From an uncultured Bacteroidales bacterium (GTDB lineage Bacteria; Bacteroidota; Bacteroidia; Bacteroidales; UBA932), in assembly GCA_947303465.1 (NCBI GenBank), contig CAMYYI010000013.1, positions 1 to 52,422 of the forward strand: 52,422 nucleotides of DNA, written 5' to 3'. This document shows positions 26,167-33,857 of the stretch, piece after piece. Under the pieces are notes generated by a model. The model saw only the letters and a list, made by a program, of their open reading frames with translations, was not told the DNA's origin and did no database searches. The first letter of the stretch is position 1; each line of letters starts with the position of its first letter. The position numbers were made by a program, and so were the translations under genes.

Positions 26167-27576
26167 TTACGGAAGTGTTACAACCAGTGCATCCTGCCAG
26201 CGGGCGGGAGCAAAGCCGATCTGAGTCTCTTCGCCCTGCCATTCTTCACCCACTACGTACAGCTTGTTGGCATCCATGCACAGGGTGATTGATGAGCCGG
26301 AGAGCGCACTGTAGGAAGCGCGGGCGATGGCAACCTCATAGCAGATGTTGCCATTGTGCTCTGTATTCGACTGACCTACAAATCCATCATTCCAGTTAAT
26401 GTAACGAGGGGCGTTGTTATACTTCAGCCAGCTTGTGAAGCTGTGTACGTAAGGAGCCTCCCATGCCCAACTCTTCTTTTCGCCGGTACCGTCGCCTATG
26501 TAAAGGTGAGAGTAGTTAGAATAGTGGTAACCTGCGTCGTCGAACAGGGCGCTGTTCTTGATTTCAAAATAGACATAGAGATTAGAGGCGTCAGCCGTTG
26601 CCTTCAGGCATACGATTCCATCGTAGCCTTCGCCGGTATCACCTGCAGCAGAAGCTGTGACTTCGTTCCAGTCGATATCATAGGCTGAAGGGAAGCTCCA
26701 GGGAACTACGACCGCTCCGCTGACTGAGATATTGATAGGCTGGACATGGCCTTTTTCAAGCCCCTTCGCGACCGTTGCGGTCTTGGCATAAATCTGGTCA
26801 CCGGTTTCATCATCGCAGAGCGAGATAATCGGCTGGAAGCACTCGGCGTAATACCTTACGGGAACATAGAATACAGCCGTACCGTTGGTGACATTGCTAA
26901 TGTAGGTGAGGGTTTTGTCTGCACCATCCGCCCAGGCCTGGTCAAGATAGGTGCCGCCCTGGTTCCTGAGCTTCACGTCGCCGGAGAGACGGTACGTGGT
27001 CTGGTTTTCTACCAGGAACTTGACCTTGGATGCCTCGATATCCGTGAAAGTGAATTTGTAAGCGGCTCCAAGATGCAAGAACTCGAACTTGTTGTCAGCA
27101 TCACCTTGAGCGTACATGGGAATATTTGCCGAGAATCCGTCCTTGGTATAATCGGTAATGGCGGGGATATGGAATGTTAAAGGAAACTTCTCACCATCGG
27201 TCTCGCCGAACCTGACGCCATGTTCGCCGGCAGGGTAGAGTGCCCATTTGGTTCCGTCAGTGGAAGCTCCGATTTCGTATCCGCTTTCAATCTGGCCGGT
27301 AAAAGTGGCGGAAGCCCCGTCAATGCTGCTTGCAGCAAAGGTAAAGAACTTGTTATCGTTCCCATTATGAAAGAGAACGGAAATCTTGTCGCCTTCGGTC
27401 CAGTTGAACTTGCCGGCATCGGTATAGTCACTCTTGGTGATTGCAGGAGCGGTAGCAGTAAGTGTATAGACATAGCTGCCGTCTGAAACAACGGGCTCTT
27501 CAATTGCTATTCTGGTTTCGCAGGCTGCCACGACCGCTGCGGCCATGAGCAGGAAAGGAATGTAAAAACGTTTCAT
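26167..27576 (-). CDS. Fimbrillin-like lipoprotein with C-terminal CBM9/DOMON-like domain
   Basis: A 469-residue exported lipoprotein with lipobox VVAAC (Cys19). The N-terminal about 280 residues are a fimbrillin-like beta module (FNWTEGDKISVLFHNGNDNK, WALYPAGEHG, AVFYVPVRYYAECFQP) that recurs, with different C-terminal parts, in the protein encoded at 27894-30083. The C-terminal 180 residues (IDWNEVTASA, SNLYVYFEIKN, YIGDGTGEKKSWAWEAPY) resemble the carbohydrate-binding CBM9/DOMON-like domain of the lipoproteins at 31956 and 33060. A glycan-binding surface protein is the best guess. It lies 11 bp after a mini-protein gene. Confidence 0.75.
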   Translation of the reverse strand: MKRFYIPFLLMAAAVVAACETRIAIEEPVVSDGSYVYTLTATAPAITKSDYTDAGKFNWTEGDKISVLFHNGNDNKFFTFAASSIDGASATFTGQIESGYEIGASTDGTKWALYPAGEHGVRFGETDGEKFPLTFHIPAITDYTKDGFSANIPMYAQGDADNKFEFLHLGAAYKFTFTDIEASKVKFLVENQTTYRLSGDVKLRNQGGTYLDQAWADGADKTLTYISNVTNGTAVFYVPVRYYAECFQPIISLCDDETGDQIYAKTATVAKGLEKGHVQPINISVSGAVVVPWSFPSAYDIDWNEVTASAAGDTGEGYDGIVCLKATADASNLYVYFEIKNSALFDDAGYHYSNYSHLYIGDGTGEKKSWAWEAPYVHSFTSWLKYNNAPRYINWNDGFVGQSNTEHNGNICYEVAIARASYSALSGSSITLCMDANKLYVVGEEWQGEETQIGFAPARWQDALVVTLP

Positions 27577-27587
27577 AGCAAAATGTT

Positions 27588-27734
27588 TTAAGCGCCAAAG
27601 AATGAGTCGAAGTCACTGTCAGTGTCGAAAATCACATCTTCTCCTGAGCCGGAGAAGCTGTCGGAAGCAGTCAGCATAGACCCGGGCTCATAGAACACAG
27701 GGTCTGCAAATGGTTTCAAGTAATTTTTCTTCAT
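27588..27734 (-). CDS. 48-residue mini-protein, MKKxYLxP type
   Basis: Starts MKKNYLKPFADPVFYEPG and continues through LTASDSFSGSGED to an acidic, phenylalanine-rich tail (DTDSDFDSFFGA). No signal peptide or lipobox. It shares the opening M-K-K-x-Y-L-x-P and the middle LTAS/SGSG-type pattern with the next mini-protein at 27760. Short proteins of this design occur beside exported lipoprotein genes in many Bacteroidales and have no known function. It sits 25 bp after that mini-protein and 11 bp before the fimbrillin-like gene, fully inside the operon, and no other gene explains the stretch. Confidence 0.6.
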   Translation of the reverse strand: MKKNYLKPFADPVFYEPGSMLTASDSFSGSGEDVIFDTDSDFDSFFGA

Positions 27735-27759
27735 AACTATATTGTTTGAATTATTTAAG

Positions 27760-27897
27760 TTAAAAAATATCGGAACCGGGAACGACGATGGGATCTCCGT
27801 AATCTATGCCGGATCCGTCGACCAGGGATTGGGCAAGCAACTGCTCCATAACAACTGGAGCGCAGAACGACTCGGGGCTTAAATAGGTCTTTTTCAT
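27760..27897 (-). CDS. 45-residue mini-protein, MKKxYLxP type
   Basis: Starts MKKTYLSPESFCAPVVMEQL and contains AQSLVDGSGIDYGDPIVV. No signal peptide. Its ATG overlaps the TGA of the DUF4874/DUF4832 gene in an ATGA arrangement, so it is translationally coupled to a large lipoprotein; that overlap is the main evidence that it is a real gene. Related in design to the 48-residue protein downstream. A longer in-frame start at 27942 exists but would lie inside the upstream gene. Confidence 0.65.
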   Translation of the reverse strand: MKKTYLSPESFCAPVVMEQLLAQSLVDGSGIDYGDPIVVPGSDIF

Positions 27898-30083
27898 AGG
27901 CCGAACGAGTGTAAAAGGTTGTAGCCGGTATTGGCGTCCCACACGTTTTCGTTGGCGAAACGAATGGCGAACCTGGGGTCAGTCCCGATTTTTTCGTCGG
28001 GATCCGGCAGGTATAGATGAAGATTTACGTTGCCGTGAAAGTTGGGAAGCCCTATTGTCTTCTCAATGGTAATCTGCCCGTCGTCGGGCCCCCAGAAACG
28101 GGAATCAGTATTGTCCAGGGCATAAGACTGGAGCACTTTGCCGCTGGAGGCGTCGGTAAGAACCAGGTATGCCGTACGTGGATTCATGGGTGCAGCATAA
28201 CCCGTATTGTGCAGACGTATGCTTACTTCCATGCTGCCGCCTGCAGTGGCAGGACCGAAGGTGGCATCCTCCAGAACCAGACGGTAGCCGAGCTCCTTTT
28301 CTATCTTGTCGAAGCAGCCTTCCTCGGACCAGCGGTCCAGTACGCCCTGATGATATCCGTCGTGCAGGTAGGACCAATGGTATTTGGCAAGTTCGGAAAG
28401 AGTGCCGGGATTGCCGCCGTATGCCCCGCAGTGGCAGAAATCGGAAACATTGCAGGTTTCTCCGCCCATAATGGTGTAGCGGGTGTCGGCAGCCCAGAAC
28501 GTGCGTTCGCCGTTGTCGTTATATGTGCCGGAATCGTTTTTGCTGGCGCCGAAGCAGTCGTTGTGGCCACCAACGCGCGACTGAGGAGTGCCTTTATGCG
28601 CCGTAGAAGACGTGAGTGCGGTGGGTCCGACAAGTTTCATCTTGAAGGCCGGAGTGCGCACTTCTACCTGGCGGCTTTCCGGCAGTGCGTTAAGCAGAGC
28701 ATTCAGGACCCGGCCGCGGGCGGCGAAATCCTCGTTGGGGTGCATTCCGAAATTGTCAGAGTAGTACCATTCTCCCCATGAACCTATAAAGCCCGCCTGC
28801 AGCACGAAGATGACGTCACTGTAATTTGTGAAGAGGGGGGAGAGCTGTTCTATATGGCGCATTACCCATTCTTCGGAGGCATCCCATGGGTGGCTGCTTT
28901 CCTCGTGATTGTCGCTGTATGCGAAGCGCAGGATGCACTTGACGCCTCCTTTCCTGAGCGCCTTGAAGTTGTTCTCTATCAAAGTGAGGTAGGAGGATGA
29001 AATGTCGCTTGAAATGAAGTTTGTCAGGTAGAATTCAAGCAGCATGAGCGAGCGGCCGGAGGTGCGGATGGCACTTAGTCTGCTTGAACTTATGACAGAC
29101 TGGGAAGCCGAGCGGAACTCTTCCGCTTTATAGAAGCCCCTCTCCGGATTGGCAAAGATATCGTCACTCTCGGTGTAATATACGGTCTCTGCCTGAGACG
29201 AAGGAGCGTCGCCCAGGTTGATTTCCGAAATGACGGCAATATTGCCGAGAGATGAGTTTGTGGAGCTAGGCAGCGCCTGCTTTGCCGTTGCGCTGTAAAG
29301 GACGGCACCTGAAGAGGCGTCCGTGAGGCTCAGCTGGGGTTTGAAGTAAGAGCCGCCCCAGGGAGGGCAGTTCACGTAAAACACTGCCCTGCCGTTTTCT
29401 ACGGTTTCTTTGAAAACAATGCTACGGGAAGGGTCCTCAGCATTGTTGTTGCTCAATTGCTTCCAAACCAGATACACGCTGCTGCTTACCCTGCAATCGA
29501 ACAGACCGGAAATGGTATGTGAGTCCAGGTTCTTGACGCTCAGCTTCACCCTGGAGGCCGTGATTCCGGAGAAACTGATTTTCGCCACGGTGCACATCGG
29601 CCTGAATTTGAACGAGTTATTGTTGAACTCTATAGCGGCAAGGGGGATATTCGAGGAAAAACCGTTCGGACTCATCTCGATTTCCGAAGGCCTGTAGTAA
29701 TAGAATGTCCCGTTTTCGTACTTGTGCTGGTCTGAAGCAGGATAGAGGGCGCATTTGCTGCCGTCTGTGGCTCCCAGGGAGTAACCGTTGGTAATGCTGC
29801 CCTTGAAGGTGCTGGATGCGCCTGCGCTTTGTGCGGTGAGGGTGAAGAACTTGTCGGTGCTGCCGTTATGGAAGATAACGGAAATCTTGTCTCCTGCGGT
29901 CCAGGAGAATACCTTGTCGTCTGCGTATGAGGTACGGGTGTCCGATCCGCTTTCCGCCGTGGCGGTGAGGGTGAATTCGTAGCATCCTTCTTCGGGCGCA
30001 ATCTCAATCTCCGGCCGCATGTCACAGCCGGCAGCGAGCAGCGCCACTGCAGCAGTCAGGAATATGAGAGAGAGACGTTTCAT
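27894..30083 (-). CDS. Fimbrillin-like / DUF4874 / DUF4832 lipoprotein
   Basis: A 729-residue exported lipoprotein with lipobox LAAGC (Cys20). Residues about 30-290 are a fimbrillin-like beta module (FSWTAGDKISVIFHNGSTDK, CALYPASDQHK) nearly identical in layout to that of the protein at 26167. Residues about 304-470 match DUF4874 (ANPERGFYKAEEF, LMLLEFYLTNF, ILRFAYSDN, LQAGFIGSWGEWYY) and about 480-690 match DUF4832 (GGHNDCFGASKNDSGTY, YTIMGGETCNVSDFCHC, YHWSYLHDGYH). The pair is a TIM-barrel-like unit thought to act on glycans. ATG 30083 overlaps the stop of the phosphatase gene; an upstream in-frame start at 30161 lies inside that gene. Confidence 0.82.
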   Translation of the reverse strand: MKRLSLIFLTAAVALLAAGCDMRPEIEIAPEEGCYEFTLTATAESGSDTRTSYADDKVFSWTAGDKISVIFHNGSTDKFFTLTAQSAGASSTFKGSITNGYSLGATDGSKCALYPASDQHKYENGTFYYYRPSEIEMSPNGFSSNIPLAAIEFNNNSFKFRPMCTVAKISFSGITASRVKLSVKNLDSHTISGLFDCRVSSSVYLVWKQLSNNNAEDPSRSIVFKETVENGRAVFYVNCPPWGGSYFKPQLSLTDASSGAVLYSATAKQALPSSTNSSLGNIAVISEINLGDAPSSQAETVYYTESDDIFANPERGFYKAEEFRSASQSVISSSRLSAIRTSGRSLMLLEFYLTNFISSDISSSYLTLIENNFKALRKGGVKCILRFAYSDNHEESSHPWDASEEWVMRHIEQLSPLFTNYSDVIFVLQAGFIGSWGEWYYSDNFGMHPNEDFAARGRVLNALLNALPESRQVEVRTPAFKMKLVGPTALTSSTAHKGTPQSRVGGHNDCFGASKNDSGTYNDNGERTFWAADTRYTIMGGETCNVSDFCHCGAYGGNPGTLSELAKYHWSYLHDGYHQGVLDRWSEEGCFDKIEKELGYRLVLEDATFGPATAGGSMEVSIRLHNTGYAAPMNPRTAYLVLTDASSGKVLQSYALDNTDSRFWGPDDGQITIEKTIGLPNFHGNVNLHLYLPDPDEKIGTDPRFAIRFANENVWDANTGYNLLHSFGL

Positions 30084-31213
30084 CGGATGAAGGAGCTGAT
30101 CAGTCTGCTTAATTCGTAATTCTCCAGTATGCCGCCGAAGGCATCGGATCCGGGGCCCCACGCGAAATAGGGGACGGCTATTCCGTTATGCCCCTCGTTG
30201 CCGAACTCTACGCCTATGCGGCCTTCAGAGATATCCCCTTCCTGCAGGGTGAGGGCGCCGGTGGCATGGTCTGCGGTCACTATCACCAAAGTATGACCGT
30301 CTTTCTCCGCCCACTTGAGCACGTCTCCTATGGTACGGTCGAAGTCGAGCGTCTCCTCCATGGCCAGGTCTATGCGGTTACCGTGCAGCCAGTCGTCTAT
30401 GCAGGAGCCCTCTACCATGGCAACGAAGCCTTTCTCGCCGGCCGCCTCGGACAACAGCTCAATGCAGCGGGCGGTCATGTGGCGGAAGAGGTCGCCGCGT
30501 TCTGCAGCAACCGGAAGATTATCGTCCGACATGAGCCCCAGAACGGGGAGGGGAGCCTCCATCAGCTCCTGCTCGTTGTCGGCGTAATTGTAGCCGCCGG
30601 CTTTCATTTCCGCCACGATGTCGCGGCCGTCCTGCCGCTTGGGGCCAAAGAAGTCGCGGCCGCCTCCGGCTATGAAATCAACTCCGCAGTCTGCATATCC
30701 TGCAATCAGTCCGTCGGAATCGTAGCGGCTCTCGTTATGGCAGCAGAAGTCGCATGGGGTAGCGTCTGCAAGGTGGCAGACTGTTACGCACCCGGTCTTC
30801 TTGCCGGCCTCACGGGCATTAACCAGCATGGAGTAGAGCGGCTTGCCGTCGGGGTCGCAGCCTACATGGTCGAGCGCTGTTTTGTATCCTGCCGCAAGTG
30901 CGGTGCCGCCGGCAGCTGAGTCGGTAATCAGGTTATCGGTGCAGTAAGTCCGGTGAAGACCGACAACAGGCATATTGTCTATGTTGAGTTTGCCTCGGTT
31001 AAGCACCCACGCGCAGCTTATCTGCTCCAGACCCATTCCGTCCCCGATCATGAAAATGATATTGCGGACCTCGTTGTCTGCGGGAGGGGGAGTGACGCTC
31101 ACTGTCTCGTAAGGGGCAGTGCAGGTATAGTACTGCAAATCGCTTTCGGCGCTGTTGCAGCAGGAATACATGGCGCCCAAGGCAGCCAGTAATATTATCC
31201 ATCTGTGCTTCAT
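30080..31213 (-). CDS. Alkaline phosphatase lipoprotein
   Basis: A 377-residue exported phosphatase with lipobox MYSC (Cys18). It has the alkaline phosphatase core: NIIFMIGDGMG (metal-binding Asp), the phosphorylated serine in TDSAAGGTALAAG, CCHNESRYD, AGGGRDFFG, AMVEGSCIDDWLHGN, the two-His metal site VTADHATGALTL and NEGHNGIAVPYFAWG. It removes phosphate from phosphomonoesters outside the inner membrane, perhaps from phosphorylated glycans. It is unusually rich in cysteine. It overlaps the neighbouring genes on both sides by 4 bp. Confidence 0.9.
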   Translation of the reverse strand: MKHRWIILLAALGAMYSCCNSAESDLQYYTCTAPYETVSVTPPPADNEVRNIIFMIGDGMGLEQISCAWVLNRGKLNIDNMPVVGLHRTYCTDNLITDSAAGGTALAAGYKTALDHVGCDPDGKPLYSMLVNAREAGKKTGCVTVCHLADATPCDFCCHNESRYDSDGLIAGYADCGVDFIAGGGRDFFGPKRQDGRDIVAEMKAGGYNYADNEQELMEAPLPVLGLMSDDNLPVAAERGDLFRHMTARCIELLSEAAGEKGFVAMVEGSCIDDWLHGNRIDLAMEETLDFDRTIGDVLKWAEKDGHTLVIVTADHATGALTLQEGDISEGRIGVEFGNEGHNGIAVPYFAWGPGSDAFGGILENYELSRLISSFIR

Positions 31214-31950
31214 GGTTCTTGCGGGCTTGCGAATTGCGGTGCTTCGTATTCTTTGGAATAGGGGATGGTCACCTTGCCGTGTTCATCTGTCAGGAACCAG
31301 AAGGGCGCGGCTGCGAGCTCAAAAATGTCTTCCATGCCATCCGGACGCAGGTACTTCCAACCGGGGACTTCAGGCGTGCGGCTGTATCCGAAGCACAAGG
31401 CGATATGCTCCGCTTCGGGGTAAGCTTCCGACATAGCCGCAAGAGACTGCAGGCACGTGCGGCAGTCCAGGTCGAGCACAAGATAAAGAGCCGAACCGCC
31501 GGCCTCCGCTCCTTCAGGAACGGTACAGGGCTTACCGGTGCGGTTCAGCTTATCCATCGCCGCCAGTTTCTGAAGGCGGGCCACCTCTTCTTTGCTCAGT
31601 ATCCCGTCCGATGCAAAGTGACTCACGGCCACTCCGAACAGGTCTGCATTGCGACAGGGGGAGAAGTAATTGTGAAAGGCACTCTCCATCCATTCGGAAT
31701 AGACGTAATACGACACTTCGTCGGTGCGGAGCTTCTTGAACAGCTCTCCCAAGGCTCCTGCCGCTTCTTTTTGCGGAGCGGCGACCAGGAGCTCTGCATA
31801 CTGGGCGAAGCGGTCCTGGGAACTGCGGTAGTTGTCTTCTGTAACCGTGATGTCGATATCTTTCCAGAACCCGCGGACTTCACCGGTTCCGGTGCAGCCC
31901 GCAAGCAGGATAACCGTTGATACGGCTATGGAAAGAAAGACGCGCGGCAT
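31210..31950 (-). CDS. DUF5106-like exported lipoprotein with a CxxC motif
   Basis: A 246-residue lipoprotein (lipobox LLAGC, Cys19). The N-terminal half is helical with FAQYAELLVAAPQKE and YVYSEWMESAFHNYFSPCRN, the pattern of DUF5106 proteins. The C-terminal half has a thioredoxin-like strand and LVLDLDCRTCLQSLA, a CxxC, followed by PFWFLTDEHGKVTIPYS as in thioredoxin folds. It may handle thiols or bind a partner protein; no function is known. It lies 5 bp after the CBM9-like gene and overlaps the phosphatase gene. Confidence 0.7.
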   Translation of the reverse strand: MPRVFLSIAVSTVILLAGCTGTGEVRGFWKDIDITVTEDNYRSSQDRFAQYAELLVAAPQKEAAGALGELFKKLRTDEVSYYVYSEWMESAFHNYFSPCRNADLFGVAVSHFASDGILSKEEVARLQKLAAMDKLNRTGKPCTVPEGAEAGGSALYLVLDLDCRTCLQSLAAMSEAYPEAEHIALCFGYSRTPEVPGWKYLRPDGMEDIFELAAAPFWFLTDEHGKVTIPYSKEYEAPQFASPQEP

Positions 31951-31955
31951 TATTT

Positions 31956-32861
31956 TTATTTGCTGTAAAGAGCGCGGATAGGACCGATATCCTGGGTGTA
32001 TTCAGAAGTGTTGCGGAAGCACACGCCCCAGGCATACTCGGTAGCCTCGTCAGGAAGATTCACGATGTCTGCCTTCTCAATGGCGAATTCAACGCGGACC
32101 TTGGTGCCGTCAACCTTGGATGCGATGTTCTCGGGCTTGGGAGCAATATTGTCGCCCTTGCCGTCACCCGCGAAGTTCTGCCATCCCCACTGGGGAACTG
32201 CACCGTCGACGTTCCAGTTAGCCTCCTGGAAGAAGTCGCCGTTATAGTCGTAAGGTGCTCCGTTAAGGGAGGTTATACCGACGTTGGTCTGGTTCCAGGC
32301 TATGCAGAGCTTCTTGAGGTCGGGGTTGAAGAACATGAAGTTCTGTGAGCACTGCTCGCAGCCGAGGCCGGGGATTGCAGCTTCGTCTCCGTCGGCATAG
32401 GTAAAGAAACCGGTTTCCTCCTTGCCGTCCGGGTCGAAAAAGAGGTTGAATACCTCTCCGACTGCATCGTTGTTGGTGTCTCCCTTGTAACCCTTTTCAG
32501 GGGTGCCGTTGTAGGAGTCGCCCCACTCGGAGCAGATGGAGTTCTGGGGGAGTGCCTCTATAAGAATCTCGGCGTAGAAATAGACGTTAAGGGCATCAGA
32601 AGAGGTCTTGATGACGGAAATGGGATCGGAGGCCGATGCTGATACAACAGCCAGGTAGTCGTCCTTGCCTGCTACATCTGTGGTAATCTGGTCCCAGTCT
32701 GCGAAGTTGCCGTCAATGTCTACCTTTACGGATGGACCTGAGGCCTCGGAATTGCCGTTATCAGGGTCGTCCGGATTGTTGATGAGTTTTTCTTCACATG
32801 CTACAGCGATGGCGCCGCCAATCATCAGCATGAGAGCTAAACGAAACAAATTCTTTTTCAT
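31956..32861 (-). CDS. CBM9/DOMON-like lipoprotein
   Basis: A 301-residue exported lipoprotein with lipobox IAVAC (Cys22) followed by EEK, an acidic start often linked to surface export in Bacteroidetes. The domain opens with VDIDGNFADWDQI and continues with LNVYFYAEI, VFNLFFDPDGKEETGFFTY and VRVEFAIEKADIVN, the pattern of CBM9-type or DOMON-like sugar-binding beta sandwiches. It is the first gene of operon A, next to the operator-rich region 32862-33059, and is paralogous to the divergent gene at 33060. Sugar binding is inferred from the fold pattern. Confidence 0.8.
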   Translation of the reverse strand: MKKNLFRLALMLMIGGAIAVACEEKLINNPDDPDNGNSEASGPSVKVDIDGNFADWDQITTDVAGKDDYLAVVSASASDPISVIKTSSDALNVYFYAEILIEALPQNSICSEWGDSYNGTPEKGYKGDTNNDAVGEVFNLFFDPDGKEETGFFTYADGDEAAIPGLGCEQCSQNFMFFNPDLKKLCIAWNQTNVGITSLNGAPYDYNGDFFQEANWNVDGAVPQWGWQNFAGDGKGDNIAPKPENIASKVDGTKVRVEFAIEKADIVNLPDEATEYAWGVCFRNTSEYTQDIGPIRALYSK

Positions 32862-32933
32862 TGTAATAAGTTTAATTATAATGTTTATTGTAAGCCATGA
32901 AGGTAGTCATATTATCAAAAAATAGCAAGAAAA

Positions 32934-32991
32934 CGAAACATAATGTCTTTCGGGATGTTTCGCTTGACTCAAAAACGAAAAAAGAACGAAA
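32934..32991. promoter_or_regulatory. Cluster of five CGAAA/TTTCG half-sites, probable DeoR operators
   Basis: CGAAA occurs at 32934, 32976 and 32987 and its complement TTTCG at 32948 and 32958, mostly within ACGAAA(C). The same half-site is clustered before the DeoR and PfkB genes near 43955-44013. DeoR-family regulators such as AgaR bind repeated TTTCG-containing sites. The cluster lies between two divergent lipoprotein genes. Confidence 0.5.
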
Positions 32992-33020
32992 CAATTGGTG
33001 AAAGAAACAATAATTATTCG

Positions 33021-33028
33021 TATATTGG
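33021..33028 (+). promoter_or_regulatory. Candidate -7 box for the CBM9-like gene at 33060
   Basis: TATATTGG, 31 bases before the ATG at 33060, directly downstream of the CGAAA cluster, so a repressor bound there would overlap the -33 region. Confidence 0.35.
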
Positions 33029-33059
33029 CGGGCAGAAATAAACACCAAATTTTTTTAAT

Positions 33060-33803
33060 ATGAAAAAGATCAATCTGATTATTGCTTCCCTTGCCGTTAT
33101 CGGCATGGTGTGCGCATGTGAAGACAAGCCCAACGATCCCAATAAGCCGGATCCTAACGACGACAAGGAGCTTATTGTCATTGACGGTGACTTTGCCGAC
33201 TGGGCAGAGGCCAAGGGAGTTGTCGTTTCCGAGGTTCCCGCTGATCTTGACCAGTACGAGAAGATGCTCAAGATGAAGGGTGTCGCAGATGAGGACAACA
33301 TTTATCTGTACTTCGAGTATCAGCTTGCAGAGGGTCAGCTCGAGGCTCCTTTCGACATCTTCTTTGATTCCGACGGTAATCCTTCAACCGGTTTCATCAG
33401 CTGGATCTGGTCAAAGGAAGGCTGCGGTTGGGACTATCTTGTCGAGACCGAGGGCGGTATTCTTGACAATGGTTCTGCTATCAGGGACCTCAGCGATGCT
33501 AACATCTATCAGGCTGTCAGCTATACCGATGCTACCACCGGTGAGCAGATCGACGGTTGGGATGGCGCTGCAGTTCAGAAGAAGCTCGACCTTAACTCCT
33601 TCGCAGAGGCTAAGGGCAGTGTCAAGAACGGTGTCGCTATCTTCGAGGTTTCAGTTGCACGCAGTGTTGTCAACGCCAACAAGAAGGGCAGCTGCGGTAT
33701 TGGTATCACCATCTCCGATGCAAGCTGGGCTACCATGGGTATCCTTCCTATCGACGAGGGTGGCGTAGGTACCGCCGAGTTCCTCCAGGTCGCTCTCCCT
33801 TAA
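33060..33803 (+). CDS. CBM9/DOMON-like lipoprotein, monocistronic
   Basis: A 247-residue exported lipoprotein with lipobox MVCAC (Cys20) and acidic residues after it (CEDKP). After a Pro/Asp/Asn linker, the domain opens with VIDGDFADWAEA and has IYLYFEYQL, FDIFFDSDGNPSTGFISW and VAIFEVSVARSVVN, the same pattern as the lipoprotein at 31956. Codon use is visibly different from its neighbours: many T-ending codons (GGT, GCT), typical of a highly expressed gene. It stands alone between a promoter and a strong terminator. Probably an abundant surface glycan-binding protein. Confidence 0.8.
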   Translation: MKKINLIIASLAVIGMVCACEDKPNDPNKPDPNDDKELIVIDGDFADWAEAKGVVVSEVPADLDQYEKMLKMKGVADEDNIYLYFEYQLAEGQLEAPFDIFFDSDGNPSTGFISWIWSKEGCGWDYLVETEGGILDNGSAIRDLSDANIYQAVSYTDATTGEQIDGWDGAAVQKKLDLNSFAEAKGSVKNGVAIFEVSVARSVVNANKKGSCGIGITISDASWATMGILPIDEGGVGTAEFLQVALP

Positions 33804-33821
33804 TTGAGCATCAGTCTTATA

Positions 33822-33857
33822 AAAAACTGGATGGCCGATTGACCATCCAGTTTTTTT
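33822..33857. terminator. Bidirectional rho-independent terminator
   Basis: AACTGGATGG and CCATCCAGTT form a perfect stem around a short loop, with A6 before and T7 after, so it can terminate transcription from both sides. It ends the plus-strand lipoprotein gene and the minus-strand operon B. Confidence 0.9.

Noticed and set aside
30188..30919. Plus-strand open frame opposite alkaline phosphatase
   Set aside because: Valine/alanine/glycine-rich shadow frame; the phosphatase active-site motifs are on the minus strand.
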